Positions 1-7,322 of a stretch of 12,106 bases of DNA are shown here, piece after piece; position 1 is the stretch's first letter, and each line of letters opens with the position of its first letter. Made by a program: the position numbers and the translations under genes. The DNA lies in assembly GCA_016295545.1 (NCBI GenBank), contig JAEDLA010000019.1:1-12106 (forward strand), read 5' to 3'. The notes under the pieces were generated by a model. The model saw nothing but the letters and a program-made list of their open reading frames with translations. It made no database searches and was not told where the DNA came from. Origin of the DNA: Oscillospiraceae bacterium (lineage in GTDB: Bacteria; Bacillota; Clostridia; Oscillospirales; Ruminococcaceae).

Positions 1-1
1 T

Positions 2-394
2 ATAGCAGAGTGTGGAGGATTTATGTATCTTCACAGCACTCTTGAAGACGATAAAGGAGCTGAGTACGCTATGGCAGGGATAATTCCCGGAAAAGCATTT
101 AAAACCAACAGACTGCAGCGCTTTGGATATATAAATATGCAGGCTGAAAGAGACGGACTCCTTTGTCAGGCAGATGAAATAATTTCTGCTCATGAATTTC
201 ACCGCTGGGACAGCACTGCCTGCGGTGAGGACTTCACAGCCGTTAAGACAAGCAGCGGCAAGGAGTGGAAATGCGGACATTTCAGCAAAAATATATATGC
301 AGGATTTCCTCATATTTATTTTTATTCTGCTCCTGAGACTGCCGCTAATTTTGTTAAAAGGTGCGTGGAATATATAAATGAAAAGACTGAATAA
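2..394 (+). CDS. cbiA: Cobyrinic acid a,c-diamide synthase, C-terminal part (5' end outside window)
   Basis: This is the C-terminal end of the glutamine amidotransferase domain of CbiA, which amidates the a and c side chains of cobyrinic acid in the cytoplasm using ATP and glutamine. The frame is already open at base 2 and reads IAECGGFMYL. The Cys at bases 11-13 sits in the ECGG nucleophile-elbow motif of class I amidotransferases. Further on, HEFHRW and a late PHIYF segment match the HEFH and final His regions of this family. An internal ATG at base 23 lies after the catalytic Cys, so it is not the real start. The gene continues left of the window and its stop overlaps cobT by 17 bases. CbiP, the other corrin amidase of the operon, is present whole downstream, which supports calling this one CbiA. 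Confidence 0.9.
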   Translation: MAECGGFMYLHSTLEDDKGAEYAMAGIIPGKAFKTNRLQRFGYINMQAERDGLLCQADEIISAHEFHRWDSTACGEDFTAVKTSSGKEWKCGHFSKNIYAGFPHIYFYSAPETAANFVKRCVEYINEKTE

Positions 395-1424
395 TGTAAG
401 CGGACTTGATTTTACAGCAGTAAGTGCGGCAAAGGAGCAGTGGAACAGTATTGCCAAGCCGCTGAACAGTTTAGGACTTCTTGAAAGTGCAGTAATAAAG
501 CTTGCCGGAATATATGGCACTGCTGATGTTCATATTGATAGGCGATGTGCTGTTGTGATGTGTGCTGATAACGGAGTTGTATGCGAAAATGTTACACAGA
601 CAGGCAGTGAGGTAACTTCAATCGTAGCAGAAGCTATTGCAGAGGGGACTTCAAATATCAATCTGATAGCGGATACGTATAACTGCCATACCTATGCAGT
701 GGACATCGGCATGAGCAGTCAGCCTGAAAATCCGGGAATAATCCCCTGCAAAGTGGCAAATGGCACTGAAAATATTGCAGAGGGTGCAGCAATGACTACA
801 GCTCAGGCGGAAAGGGCAATTTCCGTTGGTATCGATATAGTGGGACAGATGAAGCAAAAGGGTTATCAGATAATTATTTCCGGAGAAATGGGAATCGTTA
901 ATACAACGACCTCCAGTGCTGTTGCTTCTGTTTTGCTTGATGAGCCTGTGGAGGCTGTGACCGGAAAGGGTGCAGGACTGGACAACGAGGGATTAAAGCG
1001 TAAAATTGCAGTAATAAAAAGGGCTGTTGAGGTCAACAAACCTGACAAAAACGCTCCGGTGGAGCTTCTTGCCAAGCTGGGAGGATTTGATATTGCCGGA
1101 ATGACCGGACTTTTTCTCGGAGGTGCAATTTACAGGATGCCTGTGGTTATAGACGGTTTTATTTCAGCCGCAGCCGCAGCACTTGCAGTGAAAATATGTC
1201 CTGCCGCAAGGGATTTCATGCTTTGCTCTCATGTTTCAAAAGAGCCTGCCGGAAAAAAACTGCTTGAACAGCTGAAAATGAAGCCTTTGATAACTGCGGA
1301 GCTCTGTCTCGGAGAGGGTACAGGAGGAGCAATGCTTCTGCCTTTGCTTGACGGAGCATTATCGGTATATCATTCAGTACACCGGTTTGAAAATCTACCT
1401 ATGGAAAGGTATGTTGAGCTATGA
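378..1424 (+). CDS. cobT: Nicotinate-nucleotide--dimethylbenzimidazole phosphoribosyltransferase
   Basis: CobT transfers phosphoribose from nicotinate mononucleotide to 5,6-dimethylbenzimidazole or a related base, giving alpha-ribazole 5'-phosphate, the lower-ligand half of cobalamin. The 348-residue product has the usual family length. Visible family signatures are MCADNGVV near residue 55, SGEMGIVNTT near 167, GKGAGLD, GGFDIAGMTG, PVVIDGFISAAAA, and LGEGTGG near the C-terminus. The Glu at about residue 313 in the last motif corresponds to the catalytic Glu of Salmonella CobT. The ATG at 378 lies inside the end of cbiA with only a weak ribosome site, so it probably depends on translational coupling. 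The end overlaps cobU by ATGA. No genes for making the base itself are in the window. Confidence 0.97.
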   Translation: MKRLNNVSGLDFTAVSAAKEQWNSIAKPLNSLGLLESAVIKLAGIYGTADVHIDRRCAVVMCADNGVVCENVTQTGSEVTSIVAEAIAEGTSNINLIADTYNCHTYAVDIGMSSQPENPGIIPCKVANGTENIAEGAAMTTAQAERAISVGIDIVGQMKQKGYQIIISGEMGIVNTTTSSAVASVLLDEPVEAVTGKGAGLDNEGLKRKIAVIKRAVEVNKPDKNAPVELLAKLGGFDIAGMTGLFLGGAIYRMPVVIDGFISAAAAALAVKICPAARDFMLCSHVSKEPAGKKLLEQLKMKPLITAELCLGEGTGGAMLLPLLDGALSVYHSVHRFENLPMERYVEL

Positions 1425-1942
1425 TGACTCTTATAACAGGAGGAGCAAAATGCGGTAAGTCAAAACTTGCTGAAAAGCTTCTTGATAGCTTCATGGGCAA
1501 TAAAATTTACATGGCAGCAATGCTCCCATACGGTGACGAAGCAGAAGCTGCTATAAAAAGGCACAGAAAACTGCGTAAGGGAAAGGGCTTCACAACGATT
1601 GAAAAATATACAGATATTGAACAGACAGAGCTGCCGGAGAATTGTGCTGTACTTCTTGAATGCATGGCAAATCTTTGTGCTAATGAAATGTTCCGTGAAG
1701 ATAAAAAGCATGATGTTTTCTCACATATTATGTGCGGAATTGAAAAGCTGCATAAATGCTCGGAGCAGCTTGTGATAGTCACTAATGAAGTCGGCTGTGA
1801 CGGTATAGCTTACCCTGCTGAGACAGCTGAGTATATCCGGATTTTAAGCAGAATTAATGCTGCAATTGCGGCAGATGCTGATAATGTAGTAGAATGCGTT
1901 TACGGGATACCTGTAATGCTGAAAGGAGAAATATGCTGCTGA
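1421..1942 (+). CDS. cobU: Adenosylcobinamide kinase / adenosylcobinamide-phosphate guanylyltransferase
   Basis: CobU phosphorylates adenosylcobinamide and then transfers GMP from GTP to give AdoCbi-GDP, the activated upper half for CobS. The 173-residue product has the normal length. It starts with the P-loop GGAKCGKS (residues 7-14). The KRHRKLR segment with His48 matches the region of the guanylylated His of Salmonella CobU. The family motifs TNEVG and YGIPVMLKG lie in the C-terminal half. The start codon overlaps the cobT stop as ATGA; a second ATG follows at 1424. A shorter paralogue lies two genes downstream, and this copy has the complete active-site set, so it is the likely working enzyme. 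Confidence 0.95.
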   Translation: MMTLITGGAKCGKSKLAEKLLDSFMGNKIYMAAMLPYGDEAEAAIKRHRKLRKGKGFTTIEKYTDIEQTELPENCAVLLECMANLCANEMFREDKKHDVFSHIMCGIEKLHKCSEQLVIVTNEVGCDGIAYPAETAEYIRILSRINAAIAADADNVVECVYGIPVMLKGEICC

Positions 1943-2700
1943 TAAAATCAATGCTTTCAGCGTTTTTAATGTATTCACGTATTCCTGTTCCGCAGATTGA
2001 ATGGAAAGAGGAGAACCGAAAGTATTCCCTTTGTTTTTTTCCTCTGGTAGGAGCAGTTATCGGGGGACTTCTTATTCTGCTGAACTATATTTGCAGTTTG
2101 CTTGAAGCAGGACGCTTTCTTTTTTCAGTTTCAGCAACGGCATTACCGGTTCTGGTGACGGGAGGTATTCATCTTGACGGTTTCTGTGATGTTTCAGATG
2201 CAAGAGCTTCCTGTGCCGGCAAAGCTGAAAAGCTTAAAATAATGAGTGATTCCCATATCGGAGCATTTGCTGTAATAAATCTGTGCATATATTTTTTGCT
2301 TCAGACAGGACTCTTTTCGGAGCTTTACGGGACATCTGCCATATATGCCGCCGCACTTGGATTTATAATGTCCCGTTCACTCAGCGCATTTGCAGCAGTT
2401 ACATTTAAAAGTGCCAAAAGCACCGGAGCACTGCAAAACTTTTCAAAACCTGCTGACAAAATAGTTACCATTACCGTATCAGCTGTTATTTTTGGAGCGA
2501 CAGTAACTGCTTCAGTACTGACAGAGCCTTTCTGCGGAATTTTATCCGGAGTTGCCGCACTTATTGTACTGTTGTATTACAGGTGCTTTTCCTATCGCTG
2601 TTTCGGCGGTATTACAGGAGATCTTGCAGGCTGGTTTCTGCAGATTTGTGAGCTTGCTGTTCTTGCAGCGGCAGTAATATCAGAGGTGATGTTTACATGA
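1933..2700 (+). CDS. cobS: Adenosylcobinamide-GDP ribazoletransferase (cobalamin synthase)
   Basis: CobS is the integral membrane enzyme that joins AdoCbi-GDP to alpha-ribazole (phosphate), releasing GMP. I place the start at ATG 1933 because AAAGGAG ends five bases before it and the protein then opens with the family-typical hydrophobic MLLIKSMLSAFLMYSRIPV. An in-frame ATG at 1894 would only add 13 residues from within cobU. The 255-residue protein has several hydrophobic helices and the metal-binding signature HLDGFCD at residues 80-86, followed by IMSDSHIGAF and GGITGDLAGW, all CobS hallmarks. It overlaps cobU by 10 bases and the next gene by ATGA. Confidence 0.96.
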   Translation: MLLIKSMLSAFLMYSRIPVPQIEWKEENRKYSLCFFPLVGAVIGGLLILLNYICSLLEAGRFLFSVSATALPVLVTGGIHLDGFCDVSDARASCAGKAEKLKIMSDSHIGAFAVINLCIYFLLQTGLFSELYGTSAIYAAALGFIMSRSLSAFAAVTFKSAKSTGALQNFSKPADKIVTITVSAVIFGATVTASVLTEPFCGILSGVAALIVLLYYRCFSYRCFGGITGDLAGWFLQICELAVLAAAVISEVMFT

Positions 2701-3089
2701 AAATGATAACAGGCGGAGCTTTTCAGGGTAAAAGGGGCTATGCTGAAAAGACCTTTGCAATAGATAAAATTGATATGATAAGCGGCAGTGAATGCACTTC
2801 TGAAAGCATTTTTACTGCACACTGTATTTATGATTTTCACCTTTTTATCAGGCGAATGCTTGACGCCGGAGCAGATACGATTGAACTGGTTCAGCAGCTT
2901 TCGGAAGAAAATCCGGATATAATAATAATTACCGATGAAATCGGAGCAGGGATAATTCCCATTGAACGTGAAGATAGAATATGGCGTGAAACTGTCGGGA
3001 AAGTATGCTGTTTGTTAGCAGAAAGATCAGAAACCGTTGTAAGGATATGCTGCGGAATTCCAATGGTGATAAAGGGGAATGTGCTGTGA
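2697..3089 (+). CDS. Short CobU-like paralogue with altered P-loop
   Basis: This 130-residue protein is clearly related to CobU but about 40 residues shorter than the full-length copy upstream. It begins MKMITGGAFQGKR: the P-loop spacing is kept, but Arg13 replaces the Ser/Thr that normally binds Mg-nucleotide. The middle section carrying the HR..R segment and the guanylylated His is missing. The C-terminal half keeps TDEIGAGIIP, the Arg-rich stretch before the final helix, and CGIPMVIKG. The first two correspond to the NEVG.GI.P region of CobU. It overlaps cobS and cobC by four bases each, so it is embedded in the cobalamin operon. It may be a non-catalytic or partial-function partner, or a kinase-only form; the sequence cannot decide. 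Automatic annotation would probably call it CobU. Confidence 0.8.
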   Translation: MKMITGGAFQGKRGYAEKTFAIDKIDMISGSECTSESIFTAHCIYDFHLFIRRMLDAGADTIELVQQLSEENPDIIIITDEIGAGIIPIEREDRIWRETVGKVCCLLAERSETVVRICCGIPMVIKGNVL

Positions 3090-3646
3090 AAATAATTTTT
3101 GTACGTCACGGAAGTACCTGCGGTAATCTTAAAAAAAGGTATATCGGAAGAACTGATGAGGAGCTTTGTAGAGAGGGAATAAATCAGCTTACAGGCAGAA
3201 ATTATCCTGACTGTGAGCTTGTAATATCAAGTCCGATGAAGCGCTGTACTCAGACGGCAGAGCTTATTTATCCTCATATTCCAATAAAAATTTACAGAGA
3301 TTTAAGAGAGTGCGATTTTGGCAGCTTTGAGGGGAAAAATTACATTGAGCTGACAGGAAATCAGGATTATCAGCGCTGGATTGACAGCGGAGGTACTCTG
3401 CCTTTTCCTGAGGGTGAAGCTCATGATTCATTTGTTGAGCGGACTGTCAGTGCATTCAATAAGGCAGTTAGAGAAAATTCGGACTGTGACAATATGGCAT
3501 TTACTATTCACGGCGGAAGTATTATGGCAATTATGGAGAGATATGCTGTTCCGGAGGGGAGCTTCTATGATTTCTCAGTGCCCAACGGCGGAGGATATAT
3601 CTGTGAATATGACGGAGAAAAAATATATGTATCGGAGTGCTTATGA
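3086..3646 (+). CDS. cobC: Alpha-ribazole phosphatase (histidine phosphatase family)
   Basis: CobC removes the 5'-phosphate from alpha-ribazole phosphate or from cobalamin 5'-phosphate at the end of the pathway. I choose GTG 3086: it overlaps the previous stop as GTGA, has AAAGGGG at about 3071-3077, and gives the typical N-terminus KIIFVRHGST. Longer in-frame starts would only read back through the previous gene. The 186-residue protein has the RHG motif with phospho-acceptor His8, SSPMKRCTQTAE for phosphate binding, Glu75 in LRECDFGSFEG, and the second catalytic His142 in IHGGS. Family members act on many phosphates; the assignment to alpha-ribazole phosphate comes from the operon. Confidence 0.9.
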   Translation: MKIIFVRHGSTCGNLKKRYIGRTDEELCREGINQLTGRNYPDCELVISSPMKRCTQTAELIYPHIPIKIYRDLRECDFGSFEGKNYIELTGNQDYQRWIDSGGTLPFPEGEAHDSFVERTVSAFNKAVRENSDCDNMAFTIHGGSIMAIMERYAVPEGSFYDFSVPNGGGYICEYDGEKIYVSECL

Positions 3647-4611
3647 AAATATTAATCGCAGTACTGCCTGTTCTTGCAGGCTTTATACTGGACTGCATTA
3701 TCGGTGATCCCTATTGGCTGCCTCATCCTGTCAGACTAATAGGAAAGCAGATTTCGTGGCTGGAGAAACTGATAAGAAAAAAAATGAAAAATAACCTTAT
3801 TGCAGGTGGAATTATTCTTAATCTGACAACAGTTTTGTTGTCCGGAGGCATATCATTTGCAGTTCTCTATATTTGCTATCGCTTTAATATCTGGCTTGGA
3901 GCTGCTGTTGAAAGTGTGATGTGTTTTCAGCTGATTGCAGCTAAATGCCTGAAAACTGAGAGCATGAAGGTTTACACGGCTATAGAACAGAATGATATTG
4001 AGGAAGCACGAAAGGCTGTGTCAATGATAGTGGGACGAGATACTGCTGTTCTTGATGATAAGGGTATCATAAGAGCAGCTGTGGAGACTGTTGCAGAGAA
4101 TGCGTCAGACGGCGTAACAGCACCGCTTTTTTATATTATGCTTGGAGGAGCACCTCTGGGGTTCGTTTATAAAGCTGCAAATACTCTTGACTCAATGGTT
4201 GGATACTGGAATGAAAAGTACAGACAGATAGGCTGGTTTTCTGCTAAGCTTGATGATATTCTTAATTATATTCCCTCACGGTTCACAGCACTTTTAATGA
4301 TTGCTGCTGCACCTGTTCTTGGACTAAACGGAAAAAACGCCTTTAAAATATGGCGCCGGGACAGACTTAAACACGCAAGTCCCAACTCAGCACAGACTGA
4401 ATCTGCCTGTGCCGGCGCACTGATGATAAGGCTTGCCGGTGATGCTTATTATTTTGGAGAGCTTCATAAAAAGCCGTATATCGGAGACAACTGCCGTGAG
4501 GTTGAATGCAGGGATATTATCAGAGCAAATCGTCTTATGTACGGAGCTTCAACAGCTGTTCTGATTATCGGAACAGTAATCAGAGCCGTGATTTTCGGAG
4601 GAATTATATGA
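3643..4611 (+). CDS. cbiB: Adenosylcobinamide-phosphate synthase
   Basis: CbiB is a membrane protein that attaches aminopropanol phosphate, made by CobD, to the f propionate of adenosylcobyric acid. The 322-residue product has family length. The N-terminal helix leads into GDPYWLPHP (residues 21-29), followed by further hydrophobic helices. The conserved DGVTAPLFY, AANTLDSMVGY and the run around HASPNSAQTESA are all recognisable, as is GD.YYFGE near the C-terminus. The start ATG 3643 overlaps cobC's stop (ATGA) with CGGAG just upstream; an in-frame GTG two codons earlier is possible but less likely. It is immediately followed by cobD, which supplies its substrate. Confidence 0.95.
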   Translation: MKILIAVLPVLAGFILDCIIGDPYWLPHPVRLIGKQISWLEKLIRKKMKNNLIAGGIILNLTTVLLSGGISFAVLYICYRFNIWLGAAVESVMCFQLIAAKCLKTESMKVYTAIEQNDIEEARKAVSMIVGRDTAVLDDKGIIRAAVETVAENASDGVTAPLFYIMLGGAPLGFVYKAANTLDSMVGYWNEKYRQIGWFSAKLDDILNYIPSRFTALLMIAAAPVLGLNGKNAFKIWRRDRLKHASPNSAQTESACAGALMIRLAGDAYYFGELHKKPYIGDNCREVECRDIIRANRLMYGASTAVLIIGTVIRAVIFGGII

Positions 4612-5645
4612 AAAAGTATGTGCATGGAGGAGCTTTTCCCGAATCAGAAACAGACATTGACTTTTCTGTTAATCTCAATCCTCTGGGAATGCCGGAAAAT
4701 GTAAAAGAAGCTATAGCAAATTCTGCTGATAAATGCATACGCTATCCTGATTCAGACTGCACTGAACTGACAGCTATGATAGCTGAAACGGAGCATACAG
4801 AGCCTGAGCAGATAGTCTGCGGAAACGGAGCTGCTGACCTGATATACCGCATAATTATGTCGGTGAAGCCTGAAAATGCAGTTATCTGCGTTCCCACATT
4901 CAGTGAGTATGAAAAGGCACTTACAGAAAACAACTGCCGAATTCACAGGTATTATTTACATGAAAACCGTGACTTTAAAATGGACTCTGATATTCTGGAA
5001 ATGCTGACAGCTGATATGGATATGCTTGTGCTGTGCAATCCGAATAATCCCACAGGCAGGCTGATATCGCCTCAGCTTCTGGAAAAAATATCAGAAAAGT
5101 GCATTGAAAATCATATAATAATTCTCTGTGACGAGTGCTTTATTGACTTTACATCAGAGGGAAACAGCGGCAGTATCAGGTGCTTTATGAGTGAGCAGAC
5201 TATAATTCTGAAAGCTTTTACAAAGCTTTATTCAATGCCTGGTATCAGGCTTGGATACGCTGTTTTCGGCAGTAAAGAGCTTGCGGAAACTGTACGGATT
5301 ACAGGTCAGTTCTGGAGTGTTTCTGTTCCTGCACAGCTTGCCGGAGCTGCAGCTTTAAAAAATCCGGACTGGATAAATAAAACCGTCGGCATTGTTTCAG
5401 CAGAGAGAAATTATTTGTCGGAAGAATTAAAAAAATCCGGATTTAAGATTTGTTCTTCTGATGCGAATTTTATTCTTTTTTACAGTGAAAAGCCGTTGAA
5501 TGAGCTGCTCATTTCAAAAAGAATGGTTCTGCGTGACTGCTCGGATTTTGAGGGACTGGGCAAAGGCTGGTTCCGAACGGCGGTAAGGACGCATAAAGAA
5601 AATGTACAGCTTATTAATGCATTAAGGGAGTGTTTGAATGGCTAA
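4608..5645 (+). CDS. cobD: L-threonine-O-3-phosphate decarboxylase
   Basis: CobD is a PLP enzyme of the class I/II aminotransferase fold that decarboxylates threonine phosphate to (R)-1-aminopropan-2-yl phosphate, the linker that CbiB attaches to the corrin. The 345-residue frame from ATG 4608 starts MKKYVHGG, the usual HGG opening of this family, with GGAGG 6-10 bases before it. Other signatures are DFSVNLNPLG, GNGAADLIYR, CNPNNPTG and the PLP-lysine motif AFTKLYSMPGIRLGY with Lys206. HisC is the closest confusable family, but the HGG start, DFSVNLNP and the neighbours favour CobD. It overlaps cbiB by ATGA and cbiP by 8 bases. Confidence 0.94.
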   Translation: MKKYVHGGAFPESETDIDFSVNLNPLGMPENVKEAIANSADKCIRYPDSDCTELTAMIAETEHTEPEQIVCGNGAADLIYRIIMSVKPENAVICVPTFSEYEKALTENNCRIHRYYLHENRDFKMDSDILEMLTADMDMLVLCNPNNPTGRLISPQLLEKISEKCIENHIIILCDECFIDFTSEGNSGSIRCFMSEQTIILKAFTKLYSMPGIRLGYAVFGSKELAETVRITGQFWSVSVPAQLAGAAALKNPDWINKTVGIVSAERNYLSEELKKSGFKICSSDANFILFYSEKPLNELLISKRMVLRDCSDFEGLGKGWFRTAVRTHKENVQLINALRECLNG

Positions 5646-7125
5646 AGCTATAATGATTCAGGGAACTATGTCCAATGCCGGAAAAAGTCTTGTTTCAGCG
5701 GCGCTTTGCAGAATTTTCAGGCAGGACGGATACAGATGTGCTCCATTTAAAGCACAGAATATGGCGCTTAATTCCTTTGTGACCTCCGACGGACTTGAAA
5801 TGGGCAGGGCGCAGGTAATGCAGGCGGAGGCTTCCGGAATTGAACCCTCTGTCCTTATGAATCCTGTATTGCTGAAGCCGTCCTCCGATACGGGTTCACA
5901 GGTAATAGTTATGGGCGAGGTCATGGGAGATATGTCCGCCGCTGATTATTTCCGCCGCAAAAAGGAGCTTGTTCCTGTAATAATGAATGCATATAATGAG
6001 CTTGCAGCTGACTGTGATATTGTAGTCATCGAGGGGGCAGGAAGTCCGGCTGAGCTGAATTTAGCGGCAGATGATATTGTGAATATGGGAATGGCACGCA
6101 GGGCAAAATCTCCTGTTTTGCTTGTGGGAGATATTGACAGGGGAGGTATCTTTGCACAGCTTTTAGGTACGCTGATGCTCCTTGAAAAGGAAGAACAGAG
6201 CATGGTAAAGGGACTTTTAGTAAATAAATTCCGAGGCGATAAGGAGATTTTCAGAAGCGGAACTGATATTCTTGAACAGCGAAGTGGAAAGCCGGTTGCA
6301 GGAGTTATCCCATATATTGAGTGCGATATTGATGACGAGGACAGCCTTTCTGAAAGGCTCTGTCAGAATAGCAAAGACTGTCTTATTGAAATAGCCGTGA
6401 TAAGACTGCCGAGAATATCAAATTTTACTGATTTTGACGTTTTTTCACGGTTCAGCGGTGTTTCTGTGAGATATATTACAAAAGCAGGACAGCTTAAATG
6501 TCCGGATATGATAATTATTCCAGGAACAAAAAGCACCGTTTCTGACATGAAATGGCTTCGTGAAAGCGGAATTGAAGCAGAAATAAAAAGTCTTGCCAAA
6601 AGCGGCATACCTGTATGGGGAATTTGCGGCGGCTATCAGATTCTTGGAAATTATTTGTCTGACAAAAATAATTGCGAGGGCGGAGATTCAGTAAAGGGAA
6701 TGGGACTGCTCAACAGCGAAACTGTTTTTGAATCTCAGAAGATACGCACCAGAACGAAAGGCAGTTTTTCTGCTGTTGGCGGTATATTTTCAAGCCTGAA
6801 CGGTACGGAGTTTTACGGCTATGAGATTCACAACGGCAGAACCATTCACAGCGGAGCTGATATGCTGACAATGGAAAATGGTTCGGGCGACGGAGCAACT
6901 TTCGGAAATATTTACGGCTGTTATGTGCATGGTATCTTTGATAATTTTGAGGTTGCAGATAAAATTATCAGAAGTCTGTGTGCTGAGAGGGGAGTGGATT
7001 TCACGGAAATTACTGTCCGCAATGTGGTTGATTATAAAAATATGCAGTATGATATTTTAGCTGATGAGGTCAGAAAAAATATTGATATGAATTTGATTTA
7101 CCGGATAATCGAAAACGGAATATAA
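5638..7125 (+). CDS. cobQ/cbiP: Cobyric acid synthase (glutamine-hydrolysing)
   Basis: CbiP (CobQ) amidates the b, d, e and g side chains of adenosylcobyrinic acid a,c-diamide, using ATP and glutamine, to give adenosylcobyric acid. The 495-residue protein has the expected two-domain layout. An N-terminal synthetase domain opens with QGTMSNAGKS (residues 8-17), followed by FKAQNMALNS and VIEGAGSPAELNL. The C-terminal glutamine amidotransferase domain has nucleophile Cys330 in WGICGGYQ and His431 in GCYVHGIFD. The start ATG 5638 overlaps the end of cobD and has AAGGGAG upstream. It is the last cobalamin gene. No terminator separates it from the thiC promoter, which begins three bases after its stop. 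Confidence 0.97.
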   Translation: MAKAIMIQGTMSNAGKSLVSAALCRIFRQDGYRCAPFKAQNMALNSFVTSDGLEMGRAQVMQAEASGIEPSVLMNPVLLKPSSDTGSQVIVMGEVMGDMSAADYFRRKKELVPVIMNAYNELAADCDIVVIEGAGSPAELNLAADDIVNMGMARRAKSPVLLVGDIDRGGIFAQLLGTLMLLEKEEQSMVKGLLVNKFRGDKEIFRSGTDILEQRSGKPVAGVIPYIECDIDDEDSLSERLCQNSKDCLIEIAVIRLPRISNFTDFDVFSRFSGVSVRYITKAGQLKCPDMIIIPGTKSTVSDMKWLRESGIEAEIKSLAKSGIPVWGICGGYQILGNYLSDKNNCEGGDSVKGMGLLNSETVFESQKIRTRTKGSFSAVGGIFSSLNGTEFYGYEIHNGRTIHSGADMLTMENGSGDGATFGNIYGCYVHGIFDNFEVADKIIRSLCAERGVDFTEITVRNVVDYKNMQYDILADEVRKNIDMNLIYRIIENGI

Positions 7126-7128
7126 TGC

Positions 7129-7157
7129 TTGACAATATTCCGATATAATGATATAAT
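7129..7157 (+). promoter_or_regulatory. Consensus sigma-A-type promoter of the thiC transcript
   Basis: TTGACA at 7129-7134 and TATAAT at 7152-7157 are both perfect consensus hexamers with an ideal 17-base spacer. The predicted start near 7163-7165 coincides with the 5' strand of riboswitch stem P1, so the transcript would begin almost at the aptamer. The octamer GATATAAT occurs twice in tandem (7142-7149 and 7150-7157); only the second copy has correct spacing. The promoter looks strong and unregulated, leaving control to the riboswitch. Confidence 0.85.
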
Positions 7158-7162
7158 AAGTT

Positions 7163-7252
7163 CATACGGGGGAGCTCGTAAACGAGCTGAGAGGAGAATG
7201 CAGAGTCTCGACCCTTTTAACCTGTCAGGGTAATGCCTGCGTAGGAAGTATG
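7163..7252 (+). promoter_or_regulatory. TPP riboswitch (THI element) upstream of thiC
   Basis: The full TPP aptamer is visible. P1 is CATAC (7163-7167) with GTATG (7248-7252). P3 is AGCTCG/CGAGCT closing a TAAA loop (7173-7188). The conserved TGAGAG (7188-7193) is the pyrimidine-binding J3/2 element. A short P3a extension leads into GACCC, which pairs with the 5' G-run as P2. TTTTAACCTGTCAGGGTAAT and then GCCTGCGTAGGA form the P4/P5 pyrophosphate-sensing arm. Known TPP riboswitches shut off thiamine genes when TPP binds. Here the terminator that follows implies control of transcription elongation into thiC. Confidence 0.96.
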
Positions 7253-7274
7253 CTATATTTTCAGGTAATGATTT

Positions 7275-7308
7275 AAAGCGGAACTTCCACAGGAGGTTCC
7301 GCTTTTTT
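7275..7308 (+). terminator. Riboswitch-controlled intrinsic terminator before thiC
   Basis: AAAGCGGAAC (7275-7284) pairs perfectly with GTTCCGCTTT (7296-7305). The stem continues inward by four more pairs to a three-base loop ACA, and a T-run (7303-7308) follows. The 5' side bases ACTTCC (7283-7288) can instead pair with GGAAGT (7244-7249), which overlaps the aptamer core and the 3' strand of P1. TPP-bound RNA would therefore free the terminator, and TPP-free RNA would form the antiterminator. The thiC ribosome site GAAAGGAG begins right after the T-run. This is also the first terminator downstream of the cobalamin operon. Confidence 0.9.
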
Positions 7309-7322
7309 GAAAGGAGCATATT

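Noticed and set aside
1..394. A cobalamin riboswitch for the operon.
   Set aside because: The operon start is left of the window, and nothing like the B12-box core is visible in the non-coding parts of the window.
7142..7149. The first GATATAAT copy as an additional -10 box.
   Set aside because: It is only 9 bases from TTGACA and has no -35 at a workable distance; the second copy fits exactly.
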